A stretch of DNA of 64,000 bases from Chondrosia reniformis (lineage: Eukaryota; Porifera; Demospongiae; Chondrillida; Chondrillidae): contig OX359199.1 of NCBI GenBank assembly GCA_947172415.1, positions 6,401,884-6,465,883 on the forward strand, given 5' to 3'. Position numbers and translations under genes: made by a program. Below are positions 32,476-44,474 of the stretch, piece after piece (position 1 is the first letter of the stretch; every line of letters begins with the position of its first letter). Under the pieces are notes generated by a model, which ran no database searches, was not told where the DNA came from, and worked only from the letters and a program-made list of their open reading frames with translations.

Positions 32476-35400
32476 ATGAAGGAAGTACTGACTTTTCTTT
32501 TGTCCTGTTTGTGTATATATAGTGTTCAAGGACAGTCGAATAGTAACGAGACATGTTTAAACTTTGGAGAGCTACCACGAGTCACTTCAAGGGCGGAACC
32601 TGCTCCGACCTTGATTGAAAACGGTTTAAGAGCTTGGGCAAGGCTACCTCAGGCCTTTGTTGATGCTACTGGTCGACGTGGACTACCAATTGGTAAGTAT
32701 ATAGAGATCGCCATAGCGCTGGGCCTTGATCAGAACTTGGCTGGTACAGCGATGCCCATACCCAATGTCCTCTTGTGAAGGCAGCTATTTATAATCTACG
32801 AACATCTTTAAGATACAACTGTAGTAGGCGAACTAACTTGTTATGGTACAGAGTTTAGGCAAATATATAGTTCGAGAAGCGTAGATGTGAAAATGAACAG
32901 TTTGAATTGAACTGATGTGTTGGTTCTCAATGTATATCTTTGTAGACGCTTTGCGCCGTCAGCTACCTGGCATAGTAACTAACTGCAGGGACAGCCCAAG
33001 TCAGTGTCCTCCACGACAAAATCCCACTGGATTCATTTCGGGACTACTACAAGCGGTGAGACTGCGTGTAGTCTGCATACACCTAATCAGTGTTATCTCT
33101 CAGCATCTAACCCCTCTGTCGGCGTGACTCACAAAGTGGTTTGGTCAGCACACACTCAGGTGGCCCCAAGTGGAATATCAGTGCTAAATGACCTTCTCTC
33201 TGCTATTGTGGCAATTCGATCATTGCTGTATTTGGTACTTATGTTGCATACACAGTTCAATCAATTGAAATTGTTTGTGATACGACAAAGGGATAGTAAG
33301 GTTTCCTTGTTGAAAATGGTTCCCTATTCAGTGGCTGTAACAAATCCAATTCTATTATGTTTTTTTGGTTTATTTAGAGATTTTAATGTATGTTTAAGGC
33401 AACGGTGTGAACTGCTATATAATACCTTTAATATTTCACTTTTCACATGAATACTGTTTACAGGATTGTGAGCCAATTATGAATGTCAGTGTTATATGGA
33501 TGACAAACAATCAGGCCATTGGTGCATGTTATGTTGCTAGGAGACATCCTTATATGTGCCTTTGAGCTTATGACCATTATCCAGTAATATATAACTTATT
33601 TCTTTGGAAAACTCTTTTTCTTCTCTCCTCTCTACTCCACCTCCCCTCTCTACTCCACCTCTCCTCTCTACTCCACCTCCCCTCTCTACTCCACCTCCCC
33701 TCTCTACTCCACCTCCCCTCTCTACTCCACCTCCCCTCTCTACTCCACCTCTCCTCTCTACTCCACCTCCCCTCTCTACTCCACCTCTCCTCTCTACTCC
33801 ACCTCCCCTCTCTACTCCACCTCCCCTCTCTACTCCACCTCCCCTCTCTACTCCACCTCCCCTCTCTACTCCACCTCTCCTCTCTACTCCACCTCTCCTC
33901 TCTACTCCACCTCTCCTCTCTACTCCACCTCCCCTCTCTACTCCACCTCCCCTCTCTACTCCACCTCTCCTCTCTACTCCACCTCTCCTCTCTACTCCAC
34001 CTCTCCTCTCTACTCCACCTCTCCTCTCTACTCCACCTCTCCTCTCTACTCCACCTCCCCTCTCCTCTCTACTCCACCTCTCCTCCTACTCCACCTCCCC
34101 TCTCTACTCCACCTCTCCTCTCTACTCCACCTCCCCTCTCTACTCCACCTCTCCTCTCTACTCCACCTCCCCTCTCTACTCCACCTCCCCTCTCTACTCC
34201 ACCTCTCCTCTCTACTCCACCTCCCCTCTCTACTCCACCTCCCCTCTCTACTCCACCTCCCCTCTCTACTCCACCTCTCCTCTCTACTCCACCTCTCCTC
34301 TCTACTCCACCTCTCCTCTCTACTCCACCTCTCCTCTCTACTCCACCTCCCCTCTCTACTCCACCTCTCCTCTCTACTCCACCTCTCCTCTCTACTCCAC
34401 CTCCCCTCTCTACTCCACCTCTCCTCTCTACTCCACCTCTCCTCTCTACTCCACCTCTCCTCTCTACTCCACCTCTCCTTTCTACTCCACCTCTCCTCTC
34501 TACTCCACCTCTCCTCTCTACTCCACCTCTCCTCTTTTACTCTTCACTTCATACAGGATGGTTTATGGTGGGGCCCTCTTCTAGCTGTGACTATAATTGG
34601 AGTATTATTTGCCATTGTGTTTATTATTGTTGGAATTATCTTTTGCTGTTGTCGTCTGTGCGGACATTGTGGAGGTGGAAACAAGCAGAACAAACGCAAA
34701 CATGAAGGCTGTATCAAGCTCATTTTGGGGATCATTCTCACCATACTGACCCTTCTTCTAGTGTAAGTAGCCATTTTAATTTGCCAAAGGAGCATTGTTG
34801 CACAGAAAATTGAGACTCCCGATGAAGCAGAGAGTTATTTAAAATTATTTATTTACATTATGTATGTGTTCTAGTACATATTGTCTACTCCAGAGTCAAA
34901 TGAAGATAGCATTGCAAGTTTTTTAAAGATTTGCTTTTCTTTGTTCTTGTGTATGTATGTACATGGTGCATGTGTTTGTGTCTTGCAGGATAGGAGCTAT
35001 CATTGCTCTGGTTGGGAACGAACAAGTGTTTGACAATGTAGGCACTTTTGGCAGCGACATAAACTCAGAGTTGCAGTTCCTAACAGACTTCCTTGAAGAG
35101 ACCAAAACAGTAGGTTGTGTGCTCCTGTGAACATGTCTTACACTTGTGGCAGTGTACAATAGCCAGATAGGAATAGAATAGGCAGATCAGATGGCACTTG
35201 TCTGGTTTTAATGAGTACTAATAATCAGTAATGTGTGAACCAATATTTGAGCTCCTTTCTAATACATGATCTGAGTGACCAAACTTTATTACCAAGCCTG
35301 GAACATATATGGATACCTTATTATTAGGTACATTTGCCCTCATATGTGTGTTCCGATTAGTCTACTTACATAAATGTTCGTTTGATAATTCTTGAGCAAT

Positions 35401-38400
35401 TAGCTAGAGAAAAGTTGTTATGGAGACAATACATATTTGAATGAATTAGACACTCTATAGTGTATGTACATACACATATATGTATACGTATATACTGTGG
35501 AACCTGCATAGTCCGATAAAGTGTTGGATTACGGAGGTTGTCAGTTTATGGAATCACCAGCCAAAGCCTTCAGTTGAAATTCTTGTAATCACTCAGACAA
35601 GCTAAGATGGTTACGATAATGATTCAAGAATACAGCAAAGTTGCATACTTACTCACATGATCGAAGTACATAGAATAGTGTGTGTTTAATCTCTCAATTG
35701 ATATATGCTTGTGATTCTGTAGGAGTTTGATACGGTAATTGACCAATCAGATGTGTTTCTGGGCTGTGCCGAAATGGAGATTCAGGATAGTGCTAATAGC
35801 CTTGTAGAAAAAGTGGTTTCTAATATCAGCACAACTCAGCTCAAAAATGATGCAAACAGCACAAGGCAGTGTAAGTGTGTGTAGACCAGTAACAGTATGT
35901 ACGTATGTACGTACATCTTTTTGACTCTTTGAATCACTGATGAAGACCCTTAGAGTCAAAACATTAGACCAAAGATTTACACCAAAACTGCATTTTTAGA
36001 CGTTCAAAGGGTTGAAAGATGTACCATCCATAAAACTTTAGTTTAATGCAATTGGAAGAAATCTGACAGGAAGATATTATGGAATTGATTTAGCAGTGTT
36101 CTGGAAAGCAGTCATGACACAGTGAAAATGTACCACCAAACCAATTAAGGGTTTTAGCGTACATATGTAAATTAGGTTGCTTCCCTCAACAGTCCCTGTG
36201 ATTTATTTTTAATTTGTATAAAACACGCAATGTTTATGTTTAAAATGATCTATGTAAGATAATATTAAAGAGTAAATGATGGTAAAAAGGTGAGTCCAGT
36301 AGTCCAGTCCAGTGAATACAGACAGCCTTTGTACAAATGGTAGGCTACAGTTTAGCCCCGTTAAGATGAGGATCAGTCTCAACTCAGTACTCTTCAATAC
36401 ATTATTGGTTATTTGGGATGGCAATGTATTATGTACGTATATTCATTGATTGTACGTACATTTAATGTGTTTTCCTATGTATTTAGCTCTATCTCAAGTT
36501 AACGAATCAGTGGCTAACATCTCTGTAGCTGTCAGTGTACTGGGTGGTAGCTTAGCAACACTCAATGTCAGTCTTGTGGACCTCAGAAGTGACCTGCAAA
36601 GTGTTTATAATGCGTGCTCAACTATTTCAAATATTTCAAGTTGTGAAGATATTCAAATGACTATTATGCAACTGCAGCTCAATACTCCAGACCTCAATCA
36701 GGTATGTATACGTACACATATATAAGTATATATATACGTACATATGTACATACCGAATAGAGGCCCGGGCTTCTATTTCATTTCAATTATTTTTGACCCA
36801 GCCTCTGTTTGACCCCGACTTACTTAGTCTTCCTCACAGCACATTTTATGGCCTCACTGTCCTTCTCCTTGTGTGCAGATAAACAGTGTACTGTCCACTA
36901 CGTCTCGTCGGCTGGATGATGCTGCCCTTCAGATTGACAACTTTCTTAATGGTGTAAGTACATATCATTACAGATATTTCTGTAGACCCTTTCTCTGTGT
37001 GTTACCTCCAGTTTAGGTGCTAAGATTTTATATGCATGTATATATATGTGGCTTGTCTATTGCATGTCTGTATAAAACTTGTGATTGTTGTATTATAAAG
37101 AAATGCAGTTAAGTACATACGTATGTACATATACCTGCGTACATGAGAAATAAGTTCATCAAGTAGACTTTACAATATTTCCCATTTGCATTGTAGTCGA
37201 CTCTTTTTTCAATGAACAATAGTGTCCTTCAGCCTGTTATTAACAGTGAGCGACTCCCTACTTAACTGATATGTACATTGCAGGTGTGCAGCACTCCCTT
37301 TTCTCTCTAACTAGAGATACGTAGTCAGTCAAAGGAACTGCAATCAGATGCTCGTACCCTTATAGACCAAGAAATAATTGCATTTATCGATGTGAGTTTG
37401 CATAAGTGTATCCCACCTGTAGTAGGTTGGCAGGTGTAGCTAGTCCGTTGAGAGTGTAGAGCGAGGTTGTGGATGGGATGACGCCCAGAAACCCATTATA
37501 CGGAACTCTTCTGTTGTTATTGTTTACAGGAAATTGTGAATACCTCTGGGATTGCTGAAGCACGTAGGGACATTGAAAGTGCAACTGGCTACATAGTGCA
37601 GACACAAACTATTATGTAAGACCAAATATGTAAATTAATTATTTCCATATGAAAACAACCGAGCAATTCTGTTGTTTATGTACTTAAAGTAGTGGTTGAC
37701 ATTAATTGAGATATTTACTTGTGTATATACGTACATGTGGATATTCGAGGTTGCCATGTGCTGTAGAAATTTAACATTTTTTTCTTTTCTCTTTTACAGT
37801 TATGGATTTGTTATTCTGTTTTGCTGTTTCGTGTTGATTGTTGTGGTAATTCTTGTTATTGCTCTAATCTTTGGAATATGTGGCCATCGCTCCAAGAGAG
37901 CTCCTTGGGAACGATCCAAGCTCTCCCACTGTGCCTCCATTTTACTCATGGTGTAAGTGCTGGCCAAGCTAGACCATATATCAGATGTAATCTTGGTTGA
38001 TTATGCAATGAGTTGAACTTTATATAGTAGTTGCTTGTATGCAATAATTCACAAATGTTTTTGTAATTTTGTTTATTTTTATTAGTGCTGCAGGTCTTAT
38101 GTTCTTCTTTGCCTTTCTTCTACTCATCCTTTGTGCTACGGTCTTCTTTATCGGAGCATTTGGCCAGAAGACCTGCTACTCCATTGGAGAAGAGAGCAAT
38201 TATGAACTGTTTTCCGAGGTATCATGACAATCCTTTTTTTTGTATTTCTTCAGATAAGCACTTTCACTGATCATACGTATGTCTTGTGTATATATGAGAG
38301 ATATGAGTTCTTTATTAATTCTATATATGTACATATATTGAAAACTTCCCATTTCAGGTTTTTGATGCTAAAATCTGGAACCAGAATGAAACTGAAAACT

Positions 38401-41400
38401 TGTATGCATATCTGTCAGTCTCTCCCTTCCTTAAAAATATCTCAGCTAGTAATATATTGAGGTACGTATGACTATATACGTATGTACGTATATGTATATG
38501 GGTAGGTGCTCTCTCTCTCTGTATTATGCACAAGTCACTGCTCCCTGCACTCCAAGTACACAGAATAGCTAAAGGAAGGAAGCATACAATAAGTGTACAG
38601 TAACACATTGCTAAGACTATTTTGTGGCATGGGGAAACCCCTCAGTATATTTGCTAGGACTAATGAAATTTGCCATTTCTATGTGTATATACGTATGTAT
38701 ATGCATTAACTCATCTCTGGACAATTTTCCCCATTTTAATGATGTCAGTGTATTCTTACGTACGTAGGTCTTGTAAGGAGAATAGTGGACTGTATGAAGC
38801 TTTTAATTTGGAGTACAATTTACCATCTAGTTTAAGCCCTACAATTGATTCAATTTTCGAAGAACAACTTGTAAGAAATATGATCTTTATCTGTCACTTA
38901 TTATTCCTCAATTCATTGATCTACCAGCATACGTACATGCATATATACACATTCTAGCATATAGACATACGTACATACGTATCTAATGTATTTATAGACT
39001 ATACCATCTGTCAGTGATCTGTTGGGACTAGTCCCCAGCAACACAATAGACCTTCCTTCGGACCAGTTGGATAATCTGATGAATATAACATCTGGAGACC
39101 AATTTAGTTTTACTGATGAGATCCGTCAGCTCGATCAGTCCTCTATAAATGTTACAGTTGATGACCTTCTAAATAGTCTGACTATATGGAGCCAAGAGGT
39201 GAGTCCACAGTCATTGGAGACTGTGTTAGGATGCAGTATGCTATGTGTACACGTAATATGTACGTATGTGTATATGTATCTAACTATATCTTACTAGAAA
39301 ATGTAATGCATTGTGTGGGTGAGCCTTTACTGAACATTTCTCACAAAGCACCATGTTGTGGCCTAAGATACGTATACGATAGATATATGCATATATATAA
39401 TAATACATATACGTAGATTGGAGCTACTAGTGTGGGTTTTGTTCAGGCTTGCCCCAATATAAAGGTGTACTCATACATTCACTGCAGCTGCCGGCCAGTG
39501 CTAGTAAAATTGCAAACATTTCAGCAATTGTCAATCAAACTGTCAGAACACATGTGAATAGTGTGAATGGTGAACGGGTGAGTCAGTCATTAGAGCACAT
39601 TGACACAAAGACATACATACAAGTGCTATCATTCCCCACCTCACTAAGTACATACTGTATATATATAATCATAACATTGTATGGAACTGAGGTTTATCTA
39701 TCCAATTTGTGTATGTATCCTTTGCATAGTGCTACATGGGGCACGATATAGCCCTATAGTGCTACATGGGGCACGATATAGCCCTATAGTGCTACATGGG
39801 GCACGATATAGCCCTATAGTGTGCAACTGCACACGGTGCACTCAAATCAATCAATCAATAATAATAATAATATATATACATTTTTACAAATTCTCACATC
39901 CTACATTTTAAGAGCTACTAATTTTATGTCTACTTTTGGTTTGCTAACCATTAGTAGAGTACAAGTGTGTTAAGTGTGTTTTCCTCCTAATGTGATTATG
40001 TACGTTTGTAGGCTGGTTTGGTATCTCAACTGGAGCAGCTAGAACTACGAGGCACAGAACTACAAACATTAGCTGAACAGACTCTTTTGGAGTTGAAAAA
40101 TGTTGTAAATAGAACAAATATGTTTGATATTGCTGTACAGCTGAATGAGGTGAGGTCCTATTGCATCATCATGAGGTCTCCCCATTACATCACTGAGTAG
40201 GTTACATACGCTGATGTTGCGTTGTAATGTTCTCCTTATATTATGATACAGACAATCAGCAATCTTCATGAAAGACTAGAATCACTGGCAAAAACTTATC
40301 AAGATTATGGTTTGCAAGCTGTAAGTCACAGCGTATCACATTTCACTATTTGCCACTTTGCAGTGTTCCATGTATACACCTTGTCAGCATATGTTCACAA
40401 GCTATATACGTACGTACGTACGTAGACAGTATTTATAATTGATAAGAAGATACAATTTAATGAGATCTTGGTTAATATATATATGCAAAGGTCTTTTTTT
40501 ACTTATGTATTTGTACTTGTATGTACATATATATGTACATTGCTGCACATTGCTATGAACAACCGCATATATTGTAGCTGTTGCATAATATTTTAGTTTA
40601 TTAGGACTATTTCTGGTTTGTTTTGTGTACAGTTTAAGGAGGACATTGGTAGTTGTAGTTCCATTTACAGTAGGTATATAGCACTCTACAATGACATCTG
40701 CGAGTCAACACTGGTTGGAGTGGTAAGTATGTCTAACCTACGTATGAAAAATCTAAGATACCATTTTCCTACATGCTAAATGCCTATTCTGTAAAAGAGC
40801 CTATAGGGGAACTAAACCTGAAGAGAACTTTTGGATGAGGATACAGGATTCTTTTCTTCCTTCTTTTCCCTTCTTTCATCTTCTTCTCCACTGGGTCAGA
40901 CAGCTGTTTCTGTATTACAGTACAGTACTGATATATTATAGTACAGAATTGATATACTGTATAGGCTGAAAAGCTGCTGTTTATTGAATTGATACATGAA
41001 TGTATTTAATGTTATTAGAATGCATTCTGGTGGTCTCTTGGTTGGTGCGTGCTGTTTTTTATTCCAACAATCATTGTAAGTGTAATTCTTGCAAGTTTCT
41101 TCAAGAAGATGTCAGGTGCAGATGACGGAAGCTCAAATGGCGGATACGAGTAAGTGTACCTGAATAGTCACTCCATATATACACACACTATTAGAATATC
41201 TTTCTGCTGCTTAACACAGATTTTACTAAGAACTATACTTTTCCAATATCTAGTTGATCAAAACATATTCTGTATCACTCAATCAATTTGGTATAGCCCT
41301 ATATAGGACTAGACTGGGGAAAACCCTCAAAAATATATAGGTGTACAACAAACGTATATGACACTGTATGTGTATAATTGTTTTTATTCTTGTGTAGAAT

Positions 41401-41419
41401 GAGCGGGTTCAAGTGGTGA
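32476..41419 (+). CDS. PROM: Prominin-family five-transmembrane glycoprotein
   Basis: Twenty-two exons: 32476..32692, 32946..33055, 33464..33532, 34557..34762, 34989..35109, 35723..35870, 36487..36701, 36879..36953, 37197..37245, 37315..37391, 37530..37615, 37800..37952, 38086..38218, 38358..38461, 38768..38870, 38998..39198, 39488..39577, 40012..40149, 40252..40320, 40633..40722, 41019..41149, 41398..41419; about 868 residues, typical for prominin. Prominins organise cholesterol-rich plasma-membrane protrusions. Seen: a signal peptide; TM1 followed by the cytosolic Cys-rich FCCCRLCGHCGGG; TM2; a long N-glycosylated coiled loop; TM3 and TM4; a second loop; TM5 (WWSLGWCVLFFIPTIIVSVI). The cytosolic tail is only about 25 residues, much shorter than in vertebrates. 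The exon 3 donor (33532) is uncertain. Intron 3 holds a large pyrimidine array. Confidence 0.9.
33623..34537. repeat. 18-bp pyrimidine minisatellite, about 50 copies
   Basis: Units of CTCTCTACTCCACCTCCC type cover about 915 bp and fill prominin intron 3, ending about 15 nt before the exon 4 acceptor (ATACAG at 34551-34556). In effect the polypyrimidine tract has been expanded. It creates a spurious long Ser/Thr/Pro reading frame. Confidence 0.93.
39723..39822. repeat. 30-bp tandem repeat, 3 copies
   Basis: Units beginning GTGCTACATGGGGCACGATA in prominin intron 17; three near-identical copies in tandem. Confidence 0.85.
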
Positions 41420-41825
41420 TTACAATATTAAGGGTTTTTGCTATTTTAACTTTACATTTTCTTAAGCTACAGGCTTGCAGTTGCATGGTCAGAACTTAGA
41501 CTAATTTTTGTATGTATGTAACTCATAAAATCTTCATGCTGTAGCACAGAATTATCAATAAAATGTAATATACGTACGTATATCTTTTGGAGCATTTTTT
41601 ATCTTTGAGCATCTAAAGACGCAATTAAGTAAATCTTTGTCAGATGTTTTGACCTCAAAGGTCTTCTTGTGTGTCGACCACCAAAAGGATAAGTTTGACA
41701 CAGTTAGATGAAATCTTATTCTGTTATATAAGTATCAATGATTAAAGATATACACAATATGTGGAATCACATGCAATCTCAAGAATTCAAACATTGATCC
41801 ACAAATATACAAAAGTCAAACAATG
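41420..41825. other. Intergenic between convergent prominin and WDR54
   Basis: Contains the prominin polyadenylation signal (AATAAAATG near 41558) and TACGTA palindromes just after it. No coding exon seen. Confidence 0.45.
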
Positions 41826-44317
41826 TTATTCCAATTCTGCTTGTGAAATTTTCTTAAATGGAATAATCTCATTCCAGTCATATGCTGTCACTGCAAACTT
41901 TGTCCCTTTCTCATAAAAGTGGCCTCCACACAACTGCTTGTCACTAACACCACAACTAAAAACATTGCTGATCAACTATACATAATGCAAATTATAATTA
42001 TATAGAGACAATAAAGATCATGTATATATACTGTAGCTATATTGTACTTTTTGGGTCGGTTGTCCAGACTGGACACTGCAATTGGTAACTCGGGACTACC
42101 ATTTGAACAGACTTCCCACTAGAATGACGTCACCATATGCATGCGGCCATAACCTTTACGATTACTGATTGCAATGTCCGGTCTGGACAACTGACCAACA
42201 ATTACTGTATCCTTGAGCTACATACAAGCAGAGAGGCCTGCTATGGTGTGTTTGGTAAAGTAGATTAACCAACCACTTTTGAGTCTGTTTCCTTTGGGAG
42301 CTGCCACACTGCTACAGTTCCGTCCTCAGATGCGGACAAGAGCTGAAGAGGTGAGGTATGACATGACACAAGCACAGGTTGGACAAAACCAGTAAATGTA
42401 TTCTATGCATGCAAAATTTGGCACAACACATTATATAGATGAATGGATGGATGGATGGGATGGATGAATGGATGGATGGATGGATGGATGGATGGGTGGA
42501 TGGATGGATGGATGGGTGGATGGATTGATGGATGGGTGGCTGGATGGATGGGTGGATGGATTGATGGATGGATGGGTGGGTGGATGGATGGATGGATGGG
42601 TGGATGGATGGATGGGTGGATGGATGGATGGATGGGTGGATGGATGGATGGGTGGATGGATGGATGGGTGGATGGATGGATGGGTGGATGGATGGCTGGA
42701 TGGCTGGATGGATGGACTCTTCATACTTACCAAATTCTCTGGAACAGTGACATCCATGGTCATCACACTCTGAGCATGAGCAGCTATATCTATTAGGAAG
42801 GTTGACTTGGATATTGAATATATCTTTAAATGACCAGAGGCAAACCCTCCAATTAAGAGATCCTTGTATATTTTAACGGAAAGACATGGAACACTGCAAA
42901 ACAGAAGATTTATTAAGTGCATGGAAAGAGTCAATTGAACAACATGTTTAAAACACTGTTTTTCTACATTTTGAAAGTATATTAACAATAATTATGCTAC
43001 TGAAATTGAAAAGGAACACATTTGAAATAACATTTGGTGTGCATAAGTATGTATTCTTAAGATGGGTAGTCTAATCTTAATTATTTGACAGATTTAAGGG
43101 TTTTACCCTTTCCTGCCAAAAGCTATATATTCATGATGCTCTGGAGTCCAGACCACCATCAGTCCTGCCTCGTCAGCGGCTACCATGTGCCCCTCACCAC
43201 CGCAACACAGGTCTGTGATGGCAGAGGTTTGCAGAGGGTTCTTCAAGTCAAGGATCTCAGAGAGTTGCTCCACCACAATCACTCCTCCCTCTGAAGTGCC
43301 TATGCAAGATAGAGGAGAACAGTTGCACTAACTACAAGTTTAGGAAAAGATAAGGAGTGCAGTGTATGTACTAAAATGGCTTCCAAATGAGAGAGATATG
43401 TATTATAACATTCTATAGCTCTCAAAAAAGTTATATAGCATGTGTCTGTTACTATAGCAATACTTGCTAGGAGACCTGAACTCAGATCTATCAATTCTGT
43501 CAACTGACCAATGTAAATCTTCTTTTGGTTATAGGAAATACCCTTGCAAAAGGTAGCATCTGAGAAGAGAGACACAAACTGAAGTATTAGGTTGTGGCTG
43601 TACAACACCTTGACTAATCACTTAGGGAAAACCTATAGAGCTTTGATGTAATGCTATTAAGCCAATTAGACAAGATATTCAATCAGGTTACTGCACCTGC
43701 TTCAGTAGACTCTCCAACAAAGTGATGTGTCATTAACTCTTTGGACCCAGTCCTGTCAAATATCTGTCACCATGGCCAGAGGGAGACAAACTTCACATCA
43801 TACAGCACAAACAGAATGATCATTGGTGGATGCTGAAGAGTGAGTTAATGTGATGGAGGAAGGGATTTGAGTCTATTTGAAATGATCATGGATGAGCCAT
43901 GTTAAGGTACCTGAAACCCTATATTAGAGGTCAAAACCAGAACAATCTTGTCTTCTGAAGAGCTGCACCATTTTGCCTTTTACAAATGACAAGTATATTC
44001 AGCATTAACACGACAAAGTATACAGAAATACGTCATTTAAAGGATATATATTCCTGAGCTCAGCCTACAAACGCATGCATGGTCGCTTCCGTTTTCACCT
44101 GTGTAATGTTGACAGTATTGTCTGGGACACCTTCGGACATCCAAGATGCGATGATGCTGTGAGAATGCTGCATGGATAAGTGTTCTACTTCAACAATAGA
44201 CAAATGTACAAATGTGAAAGTAGTCGTATGCTCCTCATCATGTTCTAGTATGTCCAGGTTGTTGCAAAGATAACTGCAAGTGTTCCTAACAGTTAACGGC
44301 TTTTGTTCCAAAAACAT
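41826..44317 (-). CDS. WDR54: WD-repeat protein 54
   Basis: Model: complement(join(41826..41975,42274..42342,42731..42893,43107..43299,43509..43559,43697..43763,43911..43976,44099..44317)), all phases consistent, 325 residues (human about 334). Segments matching WDR54 in order: the N-terminal [95 protein letters not shown] and [20 protein letters not shown] near the end. WDR54 is a beta-propeller protein implicated in signalling and cilia-related work; its molecular job is poorly defined. The exon 8 acceptor (TATAG before 41975) was chosen on phase. It is head-to-head with MGAT2. Intron 6 carries a GGAT array next to its donor. Confidence 0.85.
42044..42212. mobile_element. MITE copy 1 with GGTCGGTTGTCCAGAC inverted repeats
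   Basis: Left arm GTACTTTTTGGGTCGGTTGT and right arm, reverse-complemented, with GTTGGTCAGTTGTCCAGACC. It sits in WDR54 intron 7 and is homologous to the copy at 45385-45504. No coding capacity; boundaries approximate. Confidence 0.6.
42438..42716. repeat. GGAT/GGGT microsatellite-like array
   Basis: About 280 bp of GGATGGATGGAT with interspersed GGGT and GATT variants in WDR54 intron 6. It ends 14 nt from the intron donor (minus strand GT at 42729-42730). Confidence 0.93.
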
Positions 44318-44474
44318 TTTGCGATTTGATTTCCGTTATGACCTATTCGAAGCGGGTTTTAACGAGTGCAGTGTAATCGCCTGCAGGACAATGCCGCCCA
44401 CTGTACTAGCACTGATTCAGGTACGGATTTAAGATTTTAAAAGCTGCCATGACCTAGGAGGAGGAAGATCGAAA
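44318..44474. promoter_or_regulatory. Head-to-head region between WDR54 and MGAT2
   Basis: 157 bp between the two start codons; a probable shared promoter. No TATA box seen. Confidence 0.4.

Noticed and set aside
33604..34584. Long Ser/Thr/Pro-rich open reading frame
   Set aside because: It is read-through of an 18-bp (multiple of three) intronic minisatellite between prominin exons 3 and 4.
35490..35620. Possible further pogo-like terminal repeat (GGAACCTGCATAGTCC) in prominin intron 5
   Set aside because: Only one end is visible; without a matching inverted repeat I could not define an element.
42431..42988. Ser/His/Pro and Trp/Met/Asp/Gly repeat frames
   Set aside because: They are translations of the GGAT array in WDR54 intron 6.
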